Assembly (NCBI RefSeq): GCF_002592005.1
Contig: NZ_NVQF01000008.1
Coordinates: 1-64,000, forward strand
DNA: 64,000 bases
Direction of reading: 5' to 3'
Source: Mycolicibacterium palauense
GTDB taxonomy: Bacteria; Actinomycetota; Actinomycetes; Mycobacteriales; Mycobacteriaceae
Part shown: positions 24,973-33,253 of the stretch, in pieces
Position numbering within the stretch: the stretch's first letter is position 1
How the letters are laid out: every line of letters starts with the position of its first letter
The notes under the pieces: generated by a model
What the model was told of the DNA's origin: nothing
The model's database searches: none
What the model saw: the letters and a program-made list of their open reading frames with translations, nothing else
Made by a program: the position numbers and the translations under genes

Positions 24973-26556
24973 ATGCCGGCAGCGCTACACGTCAGCCACG
25001 TCGCGAAGGCGTTCGGCGGCGTTCCGGTACTGCGCGACATCTCGTTCTCCCTGCATCCCGGGGAGCTGACGGTGCTCGCCGGCGAGAACGGCGCCGGCAA
25101 GTCGACGCTGATGAAGATCGTCACCGGGCAGTTGCGCCCCGACGCCGGACACGTCCACGTCGACGGCACCGAACTGCAGCACCCCGACCCCAAGCTCGCA
25201 CGCAACCTCGGGGTGGGCATCGTGCCGCAGGAGCTGGCGCCCTATCCCGAACTGACCGTCTACGAGAACCTGTTCGTGGGTCGAGAACTGCACACCCGGC
25301 TGGGTACCCTGGACCGCCGCGAGATGGCCGCACGGGCCCGCGAGATGCTCGCGACCCTCGGCGTGCAGCTCGATGTGAAGACCCGGATGGGCGACCTGCC
25401 GATCGCGCTGGTCCAACTGGTCGAGATCGCCAAGGCGACCACCTGGGGCGCCAAGGTACTGCTGCTCGACGAGCCGACCTCGACGATTCCCGACCGCGAG
25501 GTCGAGCGGCTCTACGAGGTGGTGCGCACCCTCAAGTCGCAGCGCGTGGCGATGCTCTACACGACGCACCGGATGGCCGAGATCGAAGAACTCGCCGACC
25601 ATGTCGTGGTCCTGCGCGACGGTCAGCTCGTACTCGACGCACCGCTGGCCGAGACCACACCGGACGGAATCGTGCAGGCGATGATCGGCCGCGAACTGGA
25701 CAACCTGTTCCCCGAGATCACCCCGGCCGGCAGCCCAGCCGGCAGCCCAGCCGGCACCCCGGCCGGCAGCCCAGCCGGCAGCCCAGCCGGCACTGAGGCC
25801 GGGCTGTCGGTGCGCGGTCTGCAGCTGCACACCGGCGGCCCGACCGTGGACCTCGATGTTCGCAAGGGCGAGATCCTGGGCCTGGGCGGGCTGGTCGGCG
25901 CGGGTCGCAGCGAGATCGTCGAGGCCGTCTTCGGGGTGCGGCCATCGGTTGCGGGCACCATCGAGATCGACGGGCGCCGGGTGCGGCGCGGGCACGTGCG
26001 CGACGCGATCCGGGCGGGGATCTCGCTGGTCCCCGAGGACCGCAAGGGCGCCGGTCTGGTTCTGACACAGTCGGTTCTGGACAACGGCAGCCTGCCGCAC
26101 CTGAGCGCGTTCTCCACCGCCGGGTGGTTGCGTGAGCGGACCCGGTCGGCCGCGGTCTCGGCGGCCACCGAGTCCGTGCGGCTGAAATCGACCGGTCTCG
26201 GACAGCTGGTCGGCAACCTGTCGGGGGGCAACCAGCAGAAGATCGTGCTGGCGCGATGGCTGACCCGGGACTGCTCGGTGCTGCTGCTCGACGAACCGAC
26301 CCGAGGCGTCGACGTCGGCGCCCGCGGCGAGATCTACTCCATCGTGCGCGACCTGGCCGCCGACGGGCTGACCGTCGTGCTGGTCAGTTCCGACATGCCC
26401 GAACTCATCGGGCTCAGCCACCGGGTCCTGGTCATCCGCGCCGGCGGCATCGCCGGCGAACTGACCCGGCAGCAGCTCGACGCCGACGACGCCCAGGAAC
26501 GCATCTTCCGCTACGCCAGCGGCCAGGAGACCGGCGAACGGGACGGGGCCGCGTGA
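24973..26556 (+). CDS. sugar ABC transporter ATPase (RbsA type, two NBDs)
   Basis: 527 aa, two fused ATPase domains that power a CUT2-type sugar/polyol importer. Domain 1 has Walker A GENGAGKST (37-45) and Walker B VLLLDEPTS, but its signature is degenerate (DLPIALVQ instead of LSxGQ). Domain 2 has the degenerate Walker A GLVGAGRSE usual in this family and an intact LSGGNQQ. Only one composite site should therefore hydrolyse ATP. The linker (251-274) is six PAGS/PAGT units. It is divergent from the kinase operon and overlaps or nearly abuts the permease gene. Confidence 0.9.
   Translation: MPAALHVSHVAKAFGGVPVLRDISFSLHPGELTVLAGENGAGKSTLMKIVTGQLRPDAGHVHVDGTELQHPDPKLARNLGVGIVPQELAPYPELTVYENLFVGRELHTRLGTLDRREMAARAREMLATLGVQLDVKTRMGDLPIALVQLVEIAKATTWGAKVLLLDEPTSTIPDREVERLYEVVRTLKSQRVAMLYTTHRMAEIEELADHVVVLRDGQLVLDAPLAETTPDGIVQAMIGRELDNLFPEITPAGSPAGSPAGTPAGSPAGSPAGTEAGLSVRGLQLHTGGPTVDLDVRKGEILGLGGLVGAGRSEIVEAVFGVRPSVAGTIEIDGRRVRRGHVRDAIRAGISLVPEDRKGAGLVLTQSVLDNGSLPHLSAFSTAGWLRERTRSAAVSAATESVRLKSTGLGQLVGNLSGGNQQKIVLARWLTRDCSVLLLDEPTRGVDVGARGEIYSIVRDLAADGLTVVLVSSDMPELIGLSHRVLVIRAGGIAGELTRQQLDADDAQERIFRYASGQETGERDGAA
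25723..25794 (+). repeat. in-frame 12-bp tandem repeat, six copies
   Basis: Six consecutive 12-nt units encode PAGS, PAGS, PAGT, PAGS, PAGS, PAGT in the linker between the two ATPase domains of the sugar ABC transporter. Confidence 0.92.
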
Positions 26557-26597
26557 CTTCTGCCCGCACCGAGCCCGGCACCGATCGAGAGGACAGC

Positions 26598-27614
26598 ATG
26601 TCAACCGCATCCCCGGCGGCAATACTGCCGCCACCGGACACCGTGCCCGCGGCACGTCGCCGTCTCGACCGGGCCTGGCTGACCAACTTCGCGATCCGCA
26701 ACTCGATGGTCCTGGTGCTGCTGCTGGTGATGGCCTACTTCAGCTACCGCAGCGCCCGGTTCGCCACGCCCGAGAACGCCCTGACCATCCTGGTGGCCGC
26801 CGCGCCGTTCGCACTGGTGGCTCTCGGGCAGACGTTCGTGATCCTCACCGGCGGCATCGACCTGTCCGTCGGCAGCGTCATCGCGGTGGGCGCGATGACG
26901 GCCTCGTCCATCGTGGTGGGGCATCCCGAGCTGATCTGGCTGGGGCTGTTCGCCGGTGTCGGCGTGGGACTGGTGATCGGTCTGATCAACGGCCTGGTGG
27001 TCAGCAAGCTCGGGGTGGCCCCGTTCGTGGCCACCCTGGGCACCCTGACCGCGGGCTCCGGCTTCGCCTACGTACTGGGCGGCGGCGCACCCATCAACGG
27101 GCTGCCCGCCGAGTGGGGGGCGATCGCGAACACCCAGGTGCTCGGCGTGCGCATTCCCGTGCTGATCATGGTCGCCGGCTTCGTCCTCGCCTATCTGGTG
27201 CTGCGCAAGACGTCGTTCGGCCTGCAGGTCTACGCCGTCGGGGGCAACCGGACCGCCGCCGACGTGGCCGGGGTCCGATCCGACCGGATCCTGATCTCGG
27301 TCTATGTCCTCAGCGGCGCCCTGGCCGGCCTGTCCGGCGTCATCCTGTCCTCCCGGGTCATCTCCGGACCGCCCAACCTGGGTTCCGGTTACGAACTGGC
27401 CGCCATCGCCGCCGTCGTCATCGGCGGGGCCAGCCTGCTCGGCGGGCGCGGGTCGGTGTGGGGGACCCTGCTGGGCCTCATGCTGATCCAGACCCTGAAC
27501 AACGGCCTGGACATCCTGGTGGTGCCCGCGTACTGGCAGAAGGTGATCAGCGGCGTGCTGATCATCGCCGCGGTCGCCGTCGACGTCTGGGCGACGCGGC
27601 GCCGAAGTAACTGA
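26598..27614 (+). CDS. sugar ABC transporter permease (RbsC type)
   Basis: 338 aa from ATG 26598, membrane subunit of a CUT2 importer, with eight to ten hydrophobic helices starting at [15 protein letters not shown]. The family motif [14 protein letters not shown] and the EAA-like loop around [15 protein letters not shown], which contacts the ATPase, are clear. AGAGGA lies 4 nt ahead of this ATG. A GTG at 26553, overlapping the ATPase stop by 4 nt (GTGA), would add 15 residues and is a fair alternative. It is followed 56 bp later by the binding-protein gene. Confidence 0.88.
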   Translation: MSTASPAAILPPPDTVPAARRRLDRAWLTNFAIRNSMVLVLLLVMAYFSYRSARFATPENALTILVAAAPFALVALGQTFVILTGGIDLSVGSVIAVGAMTASSIVVGHPELIWLGLFAGVGVGLVIGLINGLVVSKLGVAPFVATLGTLTAGSGFAYVLGGGAPINGLPAEWGAIANTQVLGVRIPVLIMVAGFVLAYLVLRKTSFGLQVYAVGGNRTAADVAGVRSDRILISVYVLSGALAGLSGVILSSRVISGPPNLGSGYELAAIAAVVIGGASLLGGRGSVWGTLLGLMLIQTLNNGLDILVVPAYWQKVISGVLIIAAVAVDVWATRRRSN

Positions 27615-27670
27615 GCCGCAACGCATTTCCCAATCTCTTCGCTCCAACCCCTAGAGAAAGGCACTGCTGT

Positions 27671-28726
27671 ATGTTCTCCAGATTCTCGCGCGCCCGGTGG
27701 CTCGTGGCGGCCGCGCTGCTGGTCGCCGCGCTGTCGGCCTGCGGCGCCGGCGACCCCAGTTCCGGCCGGGCCGACGGTGAACAACCGACCCGCATCGGGG
27801 TCACCGTCTACGACATGTCCTCGTTCATCACCCAGGGTCAGGAGGGCATGGAGGCCTTCGCCAAGGACAACAACATCGACCTGCTGTGGAACTCGGCCAA
27901 CGGTGACGTGGCCACCCAGGCGGCCCAGGTCGACCAGCTGATCAACCAGCAGGTCGACGCCATCGTCATCGTCCCCGTCCAGGCCGATTCCCTTGCTCCC
28001 CAGATGGCTTCGGCCCAGGCCGCCGGCATCCCGGTGATCGCGGTGAACACGGCCCTGGCCGACTCCAGCGCGCTGGCCTCCTCGGTGCTGCCCGACGACG
28101 TGGCCGCGGGCGCACAGGAGATGCAGATGATGGCCGACAAGCTCGGCGGCAAGGGCAACATCGTGGTCCTGCAGGGCCCGCTGGGCTCCTCACCCGAGCT
28201 GGACCGCACCAAGGGGATCAAACAGACCCTCGCCGACTACCCCGACATCACGATCCTGGCCATGGACACCGCCAACTGGAAGCGCGACGAGGCGGTCAAC
28301 AAGGTGAAGAACTGGCTGTCGAGCTTCGGCGACCGGGTGGACGGCATCGTCTCGGAGAACGACGACATGGGCCTGGGCGCGGTGCAGGCGCTGGCCGAGG
28401 CCGGCAGGTCCGTTCCGGTGGTGGGCATCGACGGCATCCAGGATGGACTGGAAGCGGTCCGCGACGGCAAGTTCATCGGAACGTCGCTGCAGCACGGGCG
28501 GGTGGAGATGGCCGAGGGGCTGGCCGTGGCGCTGCGCGCCGCGCGCGGTGAACCCGTCGACACGCTCTACACCTACACGATGCCGCCGATCACCCCGGAG
28601 AACGTGGACCAGTACTACGCGAACGTCGTCACCGACAAGGATGCGTTCCTGGCCGAGCTTCCGGCGCTGGTCGCCCAGAATCTGGCCTCGGGTGACCTGT
28701 CCAACGAACAGCTGAAGCAGACCTGA
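27671..28726 (+). CDS. sugar-binding lipoprotein (RbsB type)
   Basis: 351 aa. A signal peptide with lipobox LSAC (Cys23) anchors it to the outer face of the membrane. The mature part is a periplasmic-binding-protein type I fold: [29 protein letters not shown] and [14 protein letters not shown] segments. It delivers a sugar or polyol to the permease encoded just upstream. Gene order (ATPase-permease-binding protein) is typical of CUT2 systems. Given the linked kinase, isomerase and dehydrogenase, the ligand is probably a tetritol, but this is inference. A strong hairpin follows the gene. Confidence 0.9.
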   Translation: MFSRFSRARWLVAAALLVAALSACGAGDPSSGRADGEQPTRIGVTVYDMSSFITQGQEGMEAFAKDNNIDLLWNSANGDVATQAAQVDQLINQQVDAIVIVPVQADSLAPQMASAQAAGIPVIAVNTALADSSALASSVLPDDVAAGAQEMQMMADKLGGKGNIVVLQGPLGSSPELDRTKGIKQTLADYPDITILAMDTANWKRDEAVNKVKNWLSSFGDRVDGIVSENDDMGLGAVQALAEAGRSVPVVGIDGIQDGLEAVRDGKFIGTSLQHGRVEMAEGLAVALRAARGEPVDTLYTYTMPPITPENVDQYYANVVTDKDAFLAELPALVAQNLASGDLSNEQLKQT

Positions 28727-28771
28727 GCCGATTCTGCGCCGACCCGCCGGGCCGAGACCGGCAGGCACATA

Positions 28772-28827
28772 AGTCTGAGGCGCATAGTCTGAGGCGCCTA
28801 GTCTGAGGTGAACAGCCTGAGGTGAAC
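28772..28827. repeat. 14-bp tandem repeat, four copies
   Basis: Units at 28772-28785, 28786-28799, 28800-28813 and 28814-28827 follow AGTCTGAGGYGMAC-like consensus. They lie between the binding-protein gene and the terminator hairpin. Period and copy number equal those of the array at 20902-20957, though the sequence is unrelated. Confidence 0.92.
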
Positions 28828-28829
28828 AG

Positions 28830-28867
28830 GGTACGGAAGGGGCCTGCGGTTCGGCCCCTTCCGTACC
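28830..28867. terminator. strong hairpin after the ABC transporter operon
   Basis: GGTACGGAAGGGGCC (28830-28844) pairs perfectly with GGCCCCTTCCGTACC (28853-28867) around an 8-nt loop. A 15-bp GC-rich stem without a U-tract fits a mycobacterial intrinsic terminator ending the ABC operon before the DeoR gene, 22 bp downstream. It could also act as an operator or attenuator for that gene. Confidence 0.8.
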
Positions 28868-28889
28868 GGCACGTGAAGAGGAGGCCCGC

Positions 28890-29729
28890 ATGCCGAAGTC
28901 CCCGGCCGACGGTCGACTACGCCGCGACGGGCGGGCCGAGCAGCCGGTCGGGCCGGACGATCGCCGCGCCGCCATCCTGGAGATGGTGATGGGAGCCGGA
29001 TCGGTGAAGATCGAGGATCTTCCCGAGGAGTTCGGGGTCAGTCTGATGACGGTGCACCGCGACCTCGACACACTGGTGAGCCAGGGGCTCATCCGCAAGA
29101 CCCGGGGCCTGGTGACCGCGCTGCCGAGCACGCTGTCGGAGGCCAGCACCGAGTTCCGGGCGCGGCAGAACGTCGCCGCGAAACGCGCCGTGGCCCAGGT
29201 CGCGCTGGAGATGATCGAACCCGGCCAGTCGGTGATCATCGACGACTCCACCACCGGGCTGAGCCTGGTGGGCCAGCTGGCCGACCGCCAGCCGCTGACC
29301 GTCATCACCAACTTCCAGTCGGCGCTCGACCAGCTCACCAGCCAGCCCGGGCTGAACGTGATCGCACTCGGCGGGCTGTATTACCCGTGGTGCCGCGCCT
29401 ATATGGGCTCGCTGACCATCAACGCGCTGCGCAGCATCCGCGCCGACGTCGCACTCATGTCGACCTCGGCGGTGACCGACGGCATCTGTTTTCACCAGCA
29501 TCACGACACCGTGTTGGTCAAAAGGGCGATGTTCGAATCGGCCCGCACCCGCATCGCCTACCTGGACCACTCGAAGTTCGAGCAGCGCGCGCTGCATGCC
29601 TTCGGACCGCTGCGCGACTTCGACACCGTCATCGTCGACAACGGGACCCCCGAGGACCGGATCCGCACCCTGCGCCTCGACGGCGTCAACGTCGTGGTCG
29701 CGGGCGACACCGGGCCGCCGTTGCCCTGA
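28890..29729 (+). CDS. DeoR family transcriptional regulator
   Basis: 279 aa. The N-terminal winged helix contains VKIEDLPEEFGVSLMTVHRDLDTLVSQGLI (about 39-68), the DeoR signature. The C-terminal DeoRC effector domain (about 95-270) has the IIDDSTTG and DVALMSTSAV segments that bind phosphorylated sugars. It probably represses the flanking polyol operons and is relieved by a pathway sugar phosphate; the operator is likely in 24816-24972. It is preceded by a strong hairpin and followed 57 bp later by the kinase gene. An 18-residue charged N-terminal extension precedes the winged helix. Confidence 0.88.
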   Translation: MPKSPADGRLRRDGRAEQPVGPDDRRAAILEMVMGAGSVKIEDLPEEFGVSLMTVHRDLDTLVSQGLIRKTRGLVTALPSTLSEASTEFRARQNVAAKRAVAQVALEMIEPGQSVIIDDSTTGLSLVGQLADRQPLTVITNFQSALDQLTSQPGLNVIALGGLYYPWCRAYMGSLTINALRSIRADVALMSTSAVTDGICFHQHHDTVLVKRAMFESARTRIAYLDHSKFEQRALHAFGPLRDFDTVIVDNGTPEDRIRTLRLDGVNVVVAGDTGPPLP

Positions 29730-29786
29730 TACCCCGCCTGCAGCATCCGTGATCCGGCCGACGCCCATCAGATCGTGAGACGGAGA

Positions 29787-31286
29787 ATGGCCCAGTACAT
29801 CCTCGGCATCGATGAGGGCACCACCAGCGCCCGCGCCTTCGTGATCGACGACGGGGCCGTGGTCCGTGGGTTCGGTCAGGCCGAGCTGACCCAGCTCTAT
29901 CCGCGTCCGGGCTGCATCGAACACGACCCGATGCAGATCCTCAGTGTGCAGTTGGAGGTCATCCGGGCCGCACTGCGCGACGCGCGGATCACCCCCGCAC
30001 AGCTGTCGGTGGCCGGGCTGACCAACCAGCGCGAAACCGCACTGGTCTGGGAGAAGGACTCGGGCCGGCCCGTCCACAATGCCGTGGTGTGGGCGTCGCG
30101 GCAATCGGTTGACGTGGTGCAGGCCTGGGTGGACGCCGGGATCGGCGGGCTCATCGAGGACCGCACCGGCCTGATCCCCGACGCCCTCTATGCCGCCTCG
30201 AAGATCCGCTGGATGCTCGACCGCATCCCCGGCGCCCAGCAGCGCGCCGAACGCGGTGAACTGCTGGCCGGCACCGTCGACTCGTGGCTGATCTGGAATC
30301 TCACCGGCCGGCGGTCGTTCGTCACCGACTACTCCAACGCGTCACGCACCATGATGATGAACCTGCACACGCTGGATTGGGACGACGAGCTGCTCGGCCA
30401 CTACGGGATTCCGCGCCGGATGCTCGCCGAGATCCGGCCCTCCGATGCGCATTTCGGCGATCTGGAGGCGACCTTCGGCACCCCGGTGCCCATCCGCGCC
30501 ACCCTGGGCGACCAGCAGGCCGGGCTGTTCGGCCAGGCCGGCTACCGCGAGGGGCAGGCCAAGATGACCTTCGGCACGGCCGGTGTCCTCAACGTCAACA
30601 GCGGCGCCGCGCCGCGGCGGATCAGCGGGCTGACGCCCAGCGTGGCGTGGGGTATCGGCGGTCGGGTGGCCTACGAGGTCGAGGGCGTCGCCTTCGCGAT
30701 GGGCAAGACCATGCAGTGGCTGCGCGACGAACTGCAGTTGATCCATGCCGCCCCGGACAGCGAGTGGTATGCCGGTCAGGTCGCCAGCACCGAGGGCGTC
30801 TATCTGGTTCCCGCCTTCACCGGTCTGGCCGCACCGACCTGGGATCCCCACGCCCGGGCGGCGATCGTGGGAATCAGCAACACCACCACGCGGCTTCACA
30901 TCATCCGGGCCGCCGTCGAGTCGATGGTGTACCAGACCCGCGACGTGCTGGACGCGGCGCGCGCCGACTCCTCGTTCGTCTTCGACGAGCTGCGTGTCGA
31001 CGGCGGGGCGGTCAGGAACGACCTGCTGTGCCAGCTGCAGGCCGACATCCTCGGAATCCCGGTGGTGCGGCCGCGGAACACCGAGGCCACCATCTTCGGG
31101 GTCATGCTGGCGGCGGCGCTGTCGACCGGGATGCACTCCGGTCTCGACGATCTGGCGGCCGCCTGGGCTCCGGACCGGACGTTCGAACCGCAGATGAGCC
31201 GCGACCGTGCCGAGCAGATGTACGCCGGCTGGCTCTACGCGCGGAAGCTGACCGGCAACTGGAGCACCATGGTGCCGGCCGGCTGA
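29787..31286 (+). CDS. FGGY family kinase, glycerol-kinase-like
   Basis: 499 aa, similar throughout to glycerol kinase: DEGTTSARAFV phosphate loop, NQRETALVWE, GTVDSWLIWNLT, GDQQAGLFGQ and LRVDGGAVRNDLL. Glycerol-binding Arg/Glu (NQRET) and Asp (GDQQA) are kept. The normal CRR after VVW is ASR and the Tyr-containing PYFSGTK loop is ALYAASK, so a different polyol, for example a tetritol, is plausible. ATG 29787 is preferred to GTG 29775. It lies downstream of the DeoR gene and converges on prcA. Confidence 0.8.
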   Translation: MAQYILGIDEGTTSARAFVIDDGAVVRGFGQAELTQLYPRPGCIEHDPMQILSVQLEVIRAALRDARITPAQLSVAGLTNQRETALVWEKDSGRPVHNAVVWASRQSVDVVQAWVDAGIGGLIEDRTGLIPDALYAASKIRWMLDRIPGAQQRAERGELLAGTVDSWLIWNLTGRRSFVTDYSNASRTMMMNLHTLDWDDELLGHYGIPRRMLAEIRPSDAHFGDLEATFGTPVPIRATLGDQQAGLFGQAGYREGQAKMTFGTAGVLNVNSGAAPRRISGLTPSVAWGIGGRVAYEVEGVAFAMGKTMQWLRDELQLIHAAPDSEWYAGQVASTEGVYLVPAFTGLAAPTWDPHARAAIVGISNTTTRLHIIRAAVESMVYQTRDVLDAARADSSFVFDELRVDGGAVRNDLLCQLQADILGIPVVRPRNTEATIFGVMLAAALSTGMHSGLDDLAAAWAPDRTFEPQMSRDRAEQMYAGWLYARKLTGNWSTMVPAG

Positions 31287-31296
31287 GCGACCGGCC
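31277..31296. terminator. short hairpin at the kinase/prcA junction
   Basis: GGCCGG (31277-31282) pairs with CCGGCC (31291-31296) around the kinase stop codon. With only 15 bp between the converging kinase and prcA genes, this may serve as a bidirectional terminator. Confidence 0.35.
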
Positions 31297-31301
31297 CGGG
31301 G

Positions 31302-32036
31302 CTAGCTCTCCGACCCCGACCCCGACCCCGAGTCCGATTCCGGCAGCAGCGCGTCGAGCGCCGCGCCGGTGATCCGGCGAAATGCCCGTCGCGGCCGGTT
31401 GGCGTCCAGAATGGCCACCTCCAGCGTGGCCCCGGTCAGCGTCCGCGGCTCGCCGTTGCCCTCGACCGCCTGCAGCGCGTTGACCGCGGTGCGCACCGCC
31501 ACATCGAGTTCGGCGTTGGCGGTGTAGGTGTCCTTCAGCGCCGCCACGATCGGGTCGGTGGTGCCGCCCATGACCACGAACTGGGGTTCGTCGGCGATCG
31601 AGCCGTCGTAGGTGATGCGGTAGAGCTCCGGGGCCTTGGTCTCGCCGTAGTGCGCCACCTCGGCCACACACAGCTCGACCTCGTAGGGCTTGGCCTGCTC
31701 GGTGAAGATGGTGCCCAGCGTGTTCGCGTAGACGTTGGCCAGCTGGCGGCCGGTCACGTCGCGGCGGTCGTAGGCGTAGCCGCGGGTGTCGGCGAACTGG
31801 ATGCCGCCGCGGCGCAGGCTGTCGAACTCGTTGAACCTGCCCACCGCGGCGAACCCGACCCGGTCGTAGAGTTCGCTGACCTTCTGCAGCGACCGAGACG
31901 GGTTCTCGGCGACGAACAGCACACCGCCGGCGTAGGCCAGCACCACCACGCTGCGCCCCCGGGCGATGCCCTTGCGTGCGAGCTCGCTGCGCTCGCGCAT
32001 CGCCTGTTCGGGCGAGATGAAATACGGGAAGCTCAT
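31302..32036 (-). CDS. prcA: proteasome alpha subunit PrcA
   Basis: 244 aa, non-catalytic outer ring of the 20S proteasome, which gates entry to the chamber. The N-terminal gate [27 protein letters not shown] matches other mycobacterial PrcA. The C-terminus is a Ser/Asp/Gly/Glu tail ([11 protein letters not shown]) encoded by near-repeated hexanucleotides. It overlaps prcB by 4 nt and ends the pup-prcB-prcA transcript. Confidence 0.97.
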   Translation of the reverse strand: MSFPYFISPEQAMRERSELARKGIARGRSVVVLAYAGGVLFVAENPSRSLQKVSELYDRVGFAAVGRFNEFDSLRRGGIQFADTRGYAYDRRDVTGRQLANVYANTLGTIFTEQAKPYEVELCVAEVAHYGETKAPELYRITYDGSIADEPQFVVMGGTTDPIVAALKDTYTANAELDVAVRTAVNALQAVEGNGEPRTLTGATLEVAILDANRPRRAFRRITGAALDALLPESDSGSGSGSES

Positions 32037-32926
32037 GCACCACCTCGCGGCGCCTCGTTGACCGTCGATCTGTCATCGGGACCGAACGTGTCCGCACGGG
32101 AGCGGCTTTCGACGATCTCCCGGGCCAGTTCGGCGATCCGCTGCTCGGGCACGTCGACCGCCCCCTCGGCGTCGATGGTGACCGCGGTCGGGTAGATCCC
32201 GCGCACCAGGTCGGGCCCACCGGTCGCCGAGTCGTCGTCGGCGGCGTCGTAGAGAGCCTCGACGGCCACCCGCAACGCCGAGTCGGCGTCGCGGACGTTC
32301 GAGTACAGCTTCTTCATCGAGGACTTGGCGAACAGCGAGCCCGAGCCCACCGACTGGTAGCCCTCGATCTCGACGTTCCAGCCGCCCGCGGCGTCGAAGG
32401 ACACGATGCGGCCCGCGCCCTGCGGGTTAGGGTCGTCGAGGTCGTAGCCCACCAGCAGCGGCAGCGCCACGAACCCCTGCAGCGCGGCGCCGAGGTTGCC
32501 GCGCACCATGATCGCCAGCCGGTTCACCTTGCCGGCGAACGTCAGCGCGATGCCCTCGAGCTTCTCGTAGTGCTCCAGCTCGACGGCGTAGAGCCGGGCG
32601 AACTCGACGGCGATCGCCGCGGTCCCGGCGATGCCGGTGGCGGTGTAGTCGTCGGTGATGTACACCTTCTGCACGTCACGCCCGGCGATCATGTGCCCCT
32701 GGGTGGAGCGGCGGTCGCCGGCGATGAGCACCCCACCCGGGTACTTCAGGGCGACGATCGTCGTGCCGTGCGGCAGCTCCGCCGACGCGGCGGCATCCGC
32801 GCCGGCCGGGCCGCCCCGCAATGCGGGCAGCAGCTCCGGGGCCTGCCTGCGCAGGTACTCAGAGAACGACGAAAGGTCGGTGACGGGGGAACTGGTGGCC
32901 AGGCGATCGTGGGTCGGCCAGGTCAC
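32033..32926 (-). CDS. prcB: proteasome beta subunit PrcB
   Basis: 297 aa precursor of the catalytic subunit. A 54-residue propeptide ends in AELPHG, and self-cleavage exposes Thr55 ([11 protein letters not shown]) as the N-terminal nucleophile. Lys and Asp residues of the active site are in ALKYPGG and IAGDRRST. It sits between pup and prcA with 4-nt overlaps at both ends, so expression is tightly coupled. Confidence 0.97.
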   Translation of the reverse strand: MTWPTHDRLATSSPVTDLSSFSEYLRRQAPELLPALRGGPAGADAAASAELPHGTTIVALKYPGGVLIAGDRRSTQGHMIAGRDVQKVYITDDYTATGIAGTAAIAVEFARLYAVELEHYEKLEGIALTFAGKVNRLAIMVRGNLGAALQGFVALPLLVGYDLDDPNPQGAGRIVSFDAAGGWNVEIEGYQSVGSGSLFAKSSMKKLYSNVRDADSALRVAVEALYDAADDDSATGGPDLVRGIYPTAVTIDAEGAVDVPEQRIAELAREIVESRSRADTFGPDDRSTVNEAPRGGA

Positions 32927-33117
32927 TGTCCGCCCTTTTGAACGTATGCGCGGACGAAGTCCTCGGCGTTCTCTTCCAGCACGTCGTCGATCTCGTCCAG
33001 CAGATCGTCGGTGTCCTCGGTCAGCTTCTCGCGACGCTCCTGGCCCGCGGCAGTGCTGCCGGTGACGTCGTCGTCTTCGCCGCCGCCACCACCACGCTTG
33101 GTCTGCTCCTGAGCCAT
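32923..33117 (-). CDS. pup: prokaryotic ubiquitin-like protein Pup
   Basis: 64 aa, disordered, with the coiled-coil-forming region [20 protein letters not shown] that binds Mpa and the C-terminal GGQ. The final Gln must be deamidated by Dop before PafA can ligate it to lysines. The start is ATG 33117 ([12 protein letters not shown]); the longer open frame upstream has no family support. It overlaps prcB by 4 nt. Confidence 0.97.
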   Translation of the reverse strand: MAQEQTKRGGGGGEDDDVTGSTAAGQERREKLTEDTDDLLDEIDDVLEENAEDFVRAYVQKGGQ

Positions 33118-33221
33118 CGCTGCCTCCTGCTTCGTCATCGGCGGTCGGACGTGTTGCCTGGGTCTCGCGGGACAGGCGCCGCCGGGTGTCTCCACCCTAC
33201 CGGTCGGCACACATCTTGCCG

Positions 33222-33240
33222 GGTATCAGTCGGTATCAGT
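33222..33240. repeat. short direct repeat between dop and pup
   Basis: GGTATCAGTC is followed at once by GGTATCAGT, with a third partial copy (GGGTATCGGG) downstream. It lies just past the dop stop codon (33254, minus strand) in the 136-bp gap before pup. Confidence 0.6.
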
Positions 33241-33253
33241 GGGGTATCGGGGG

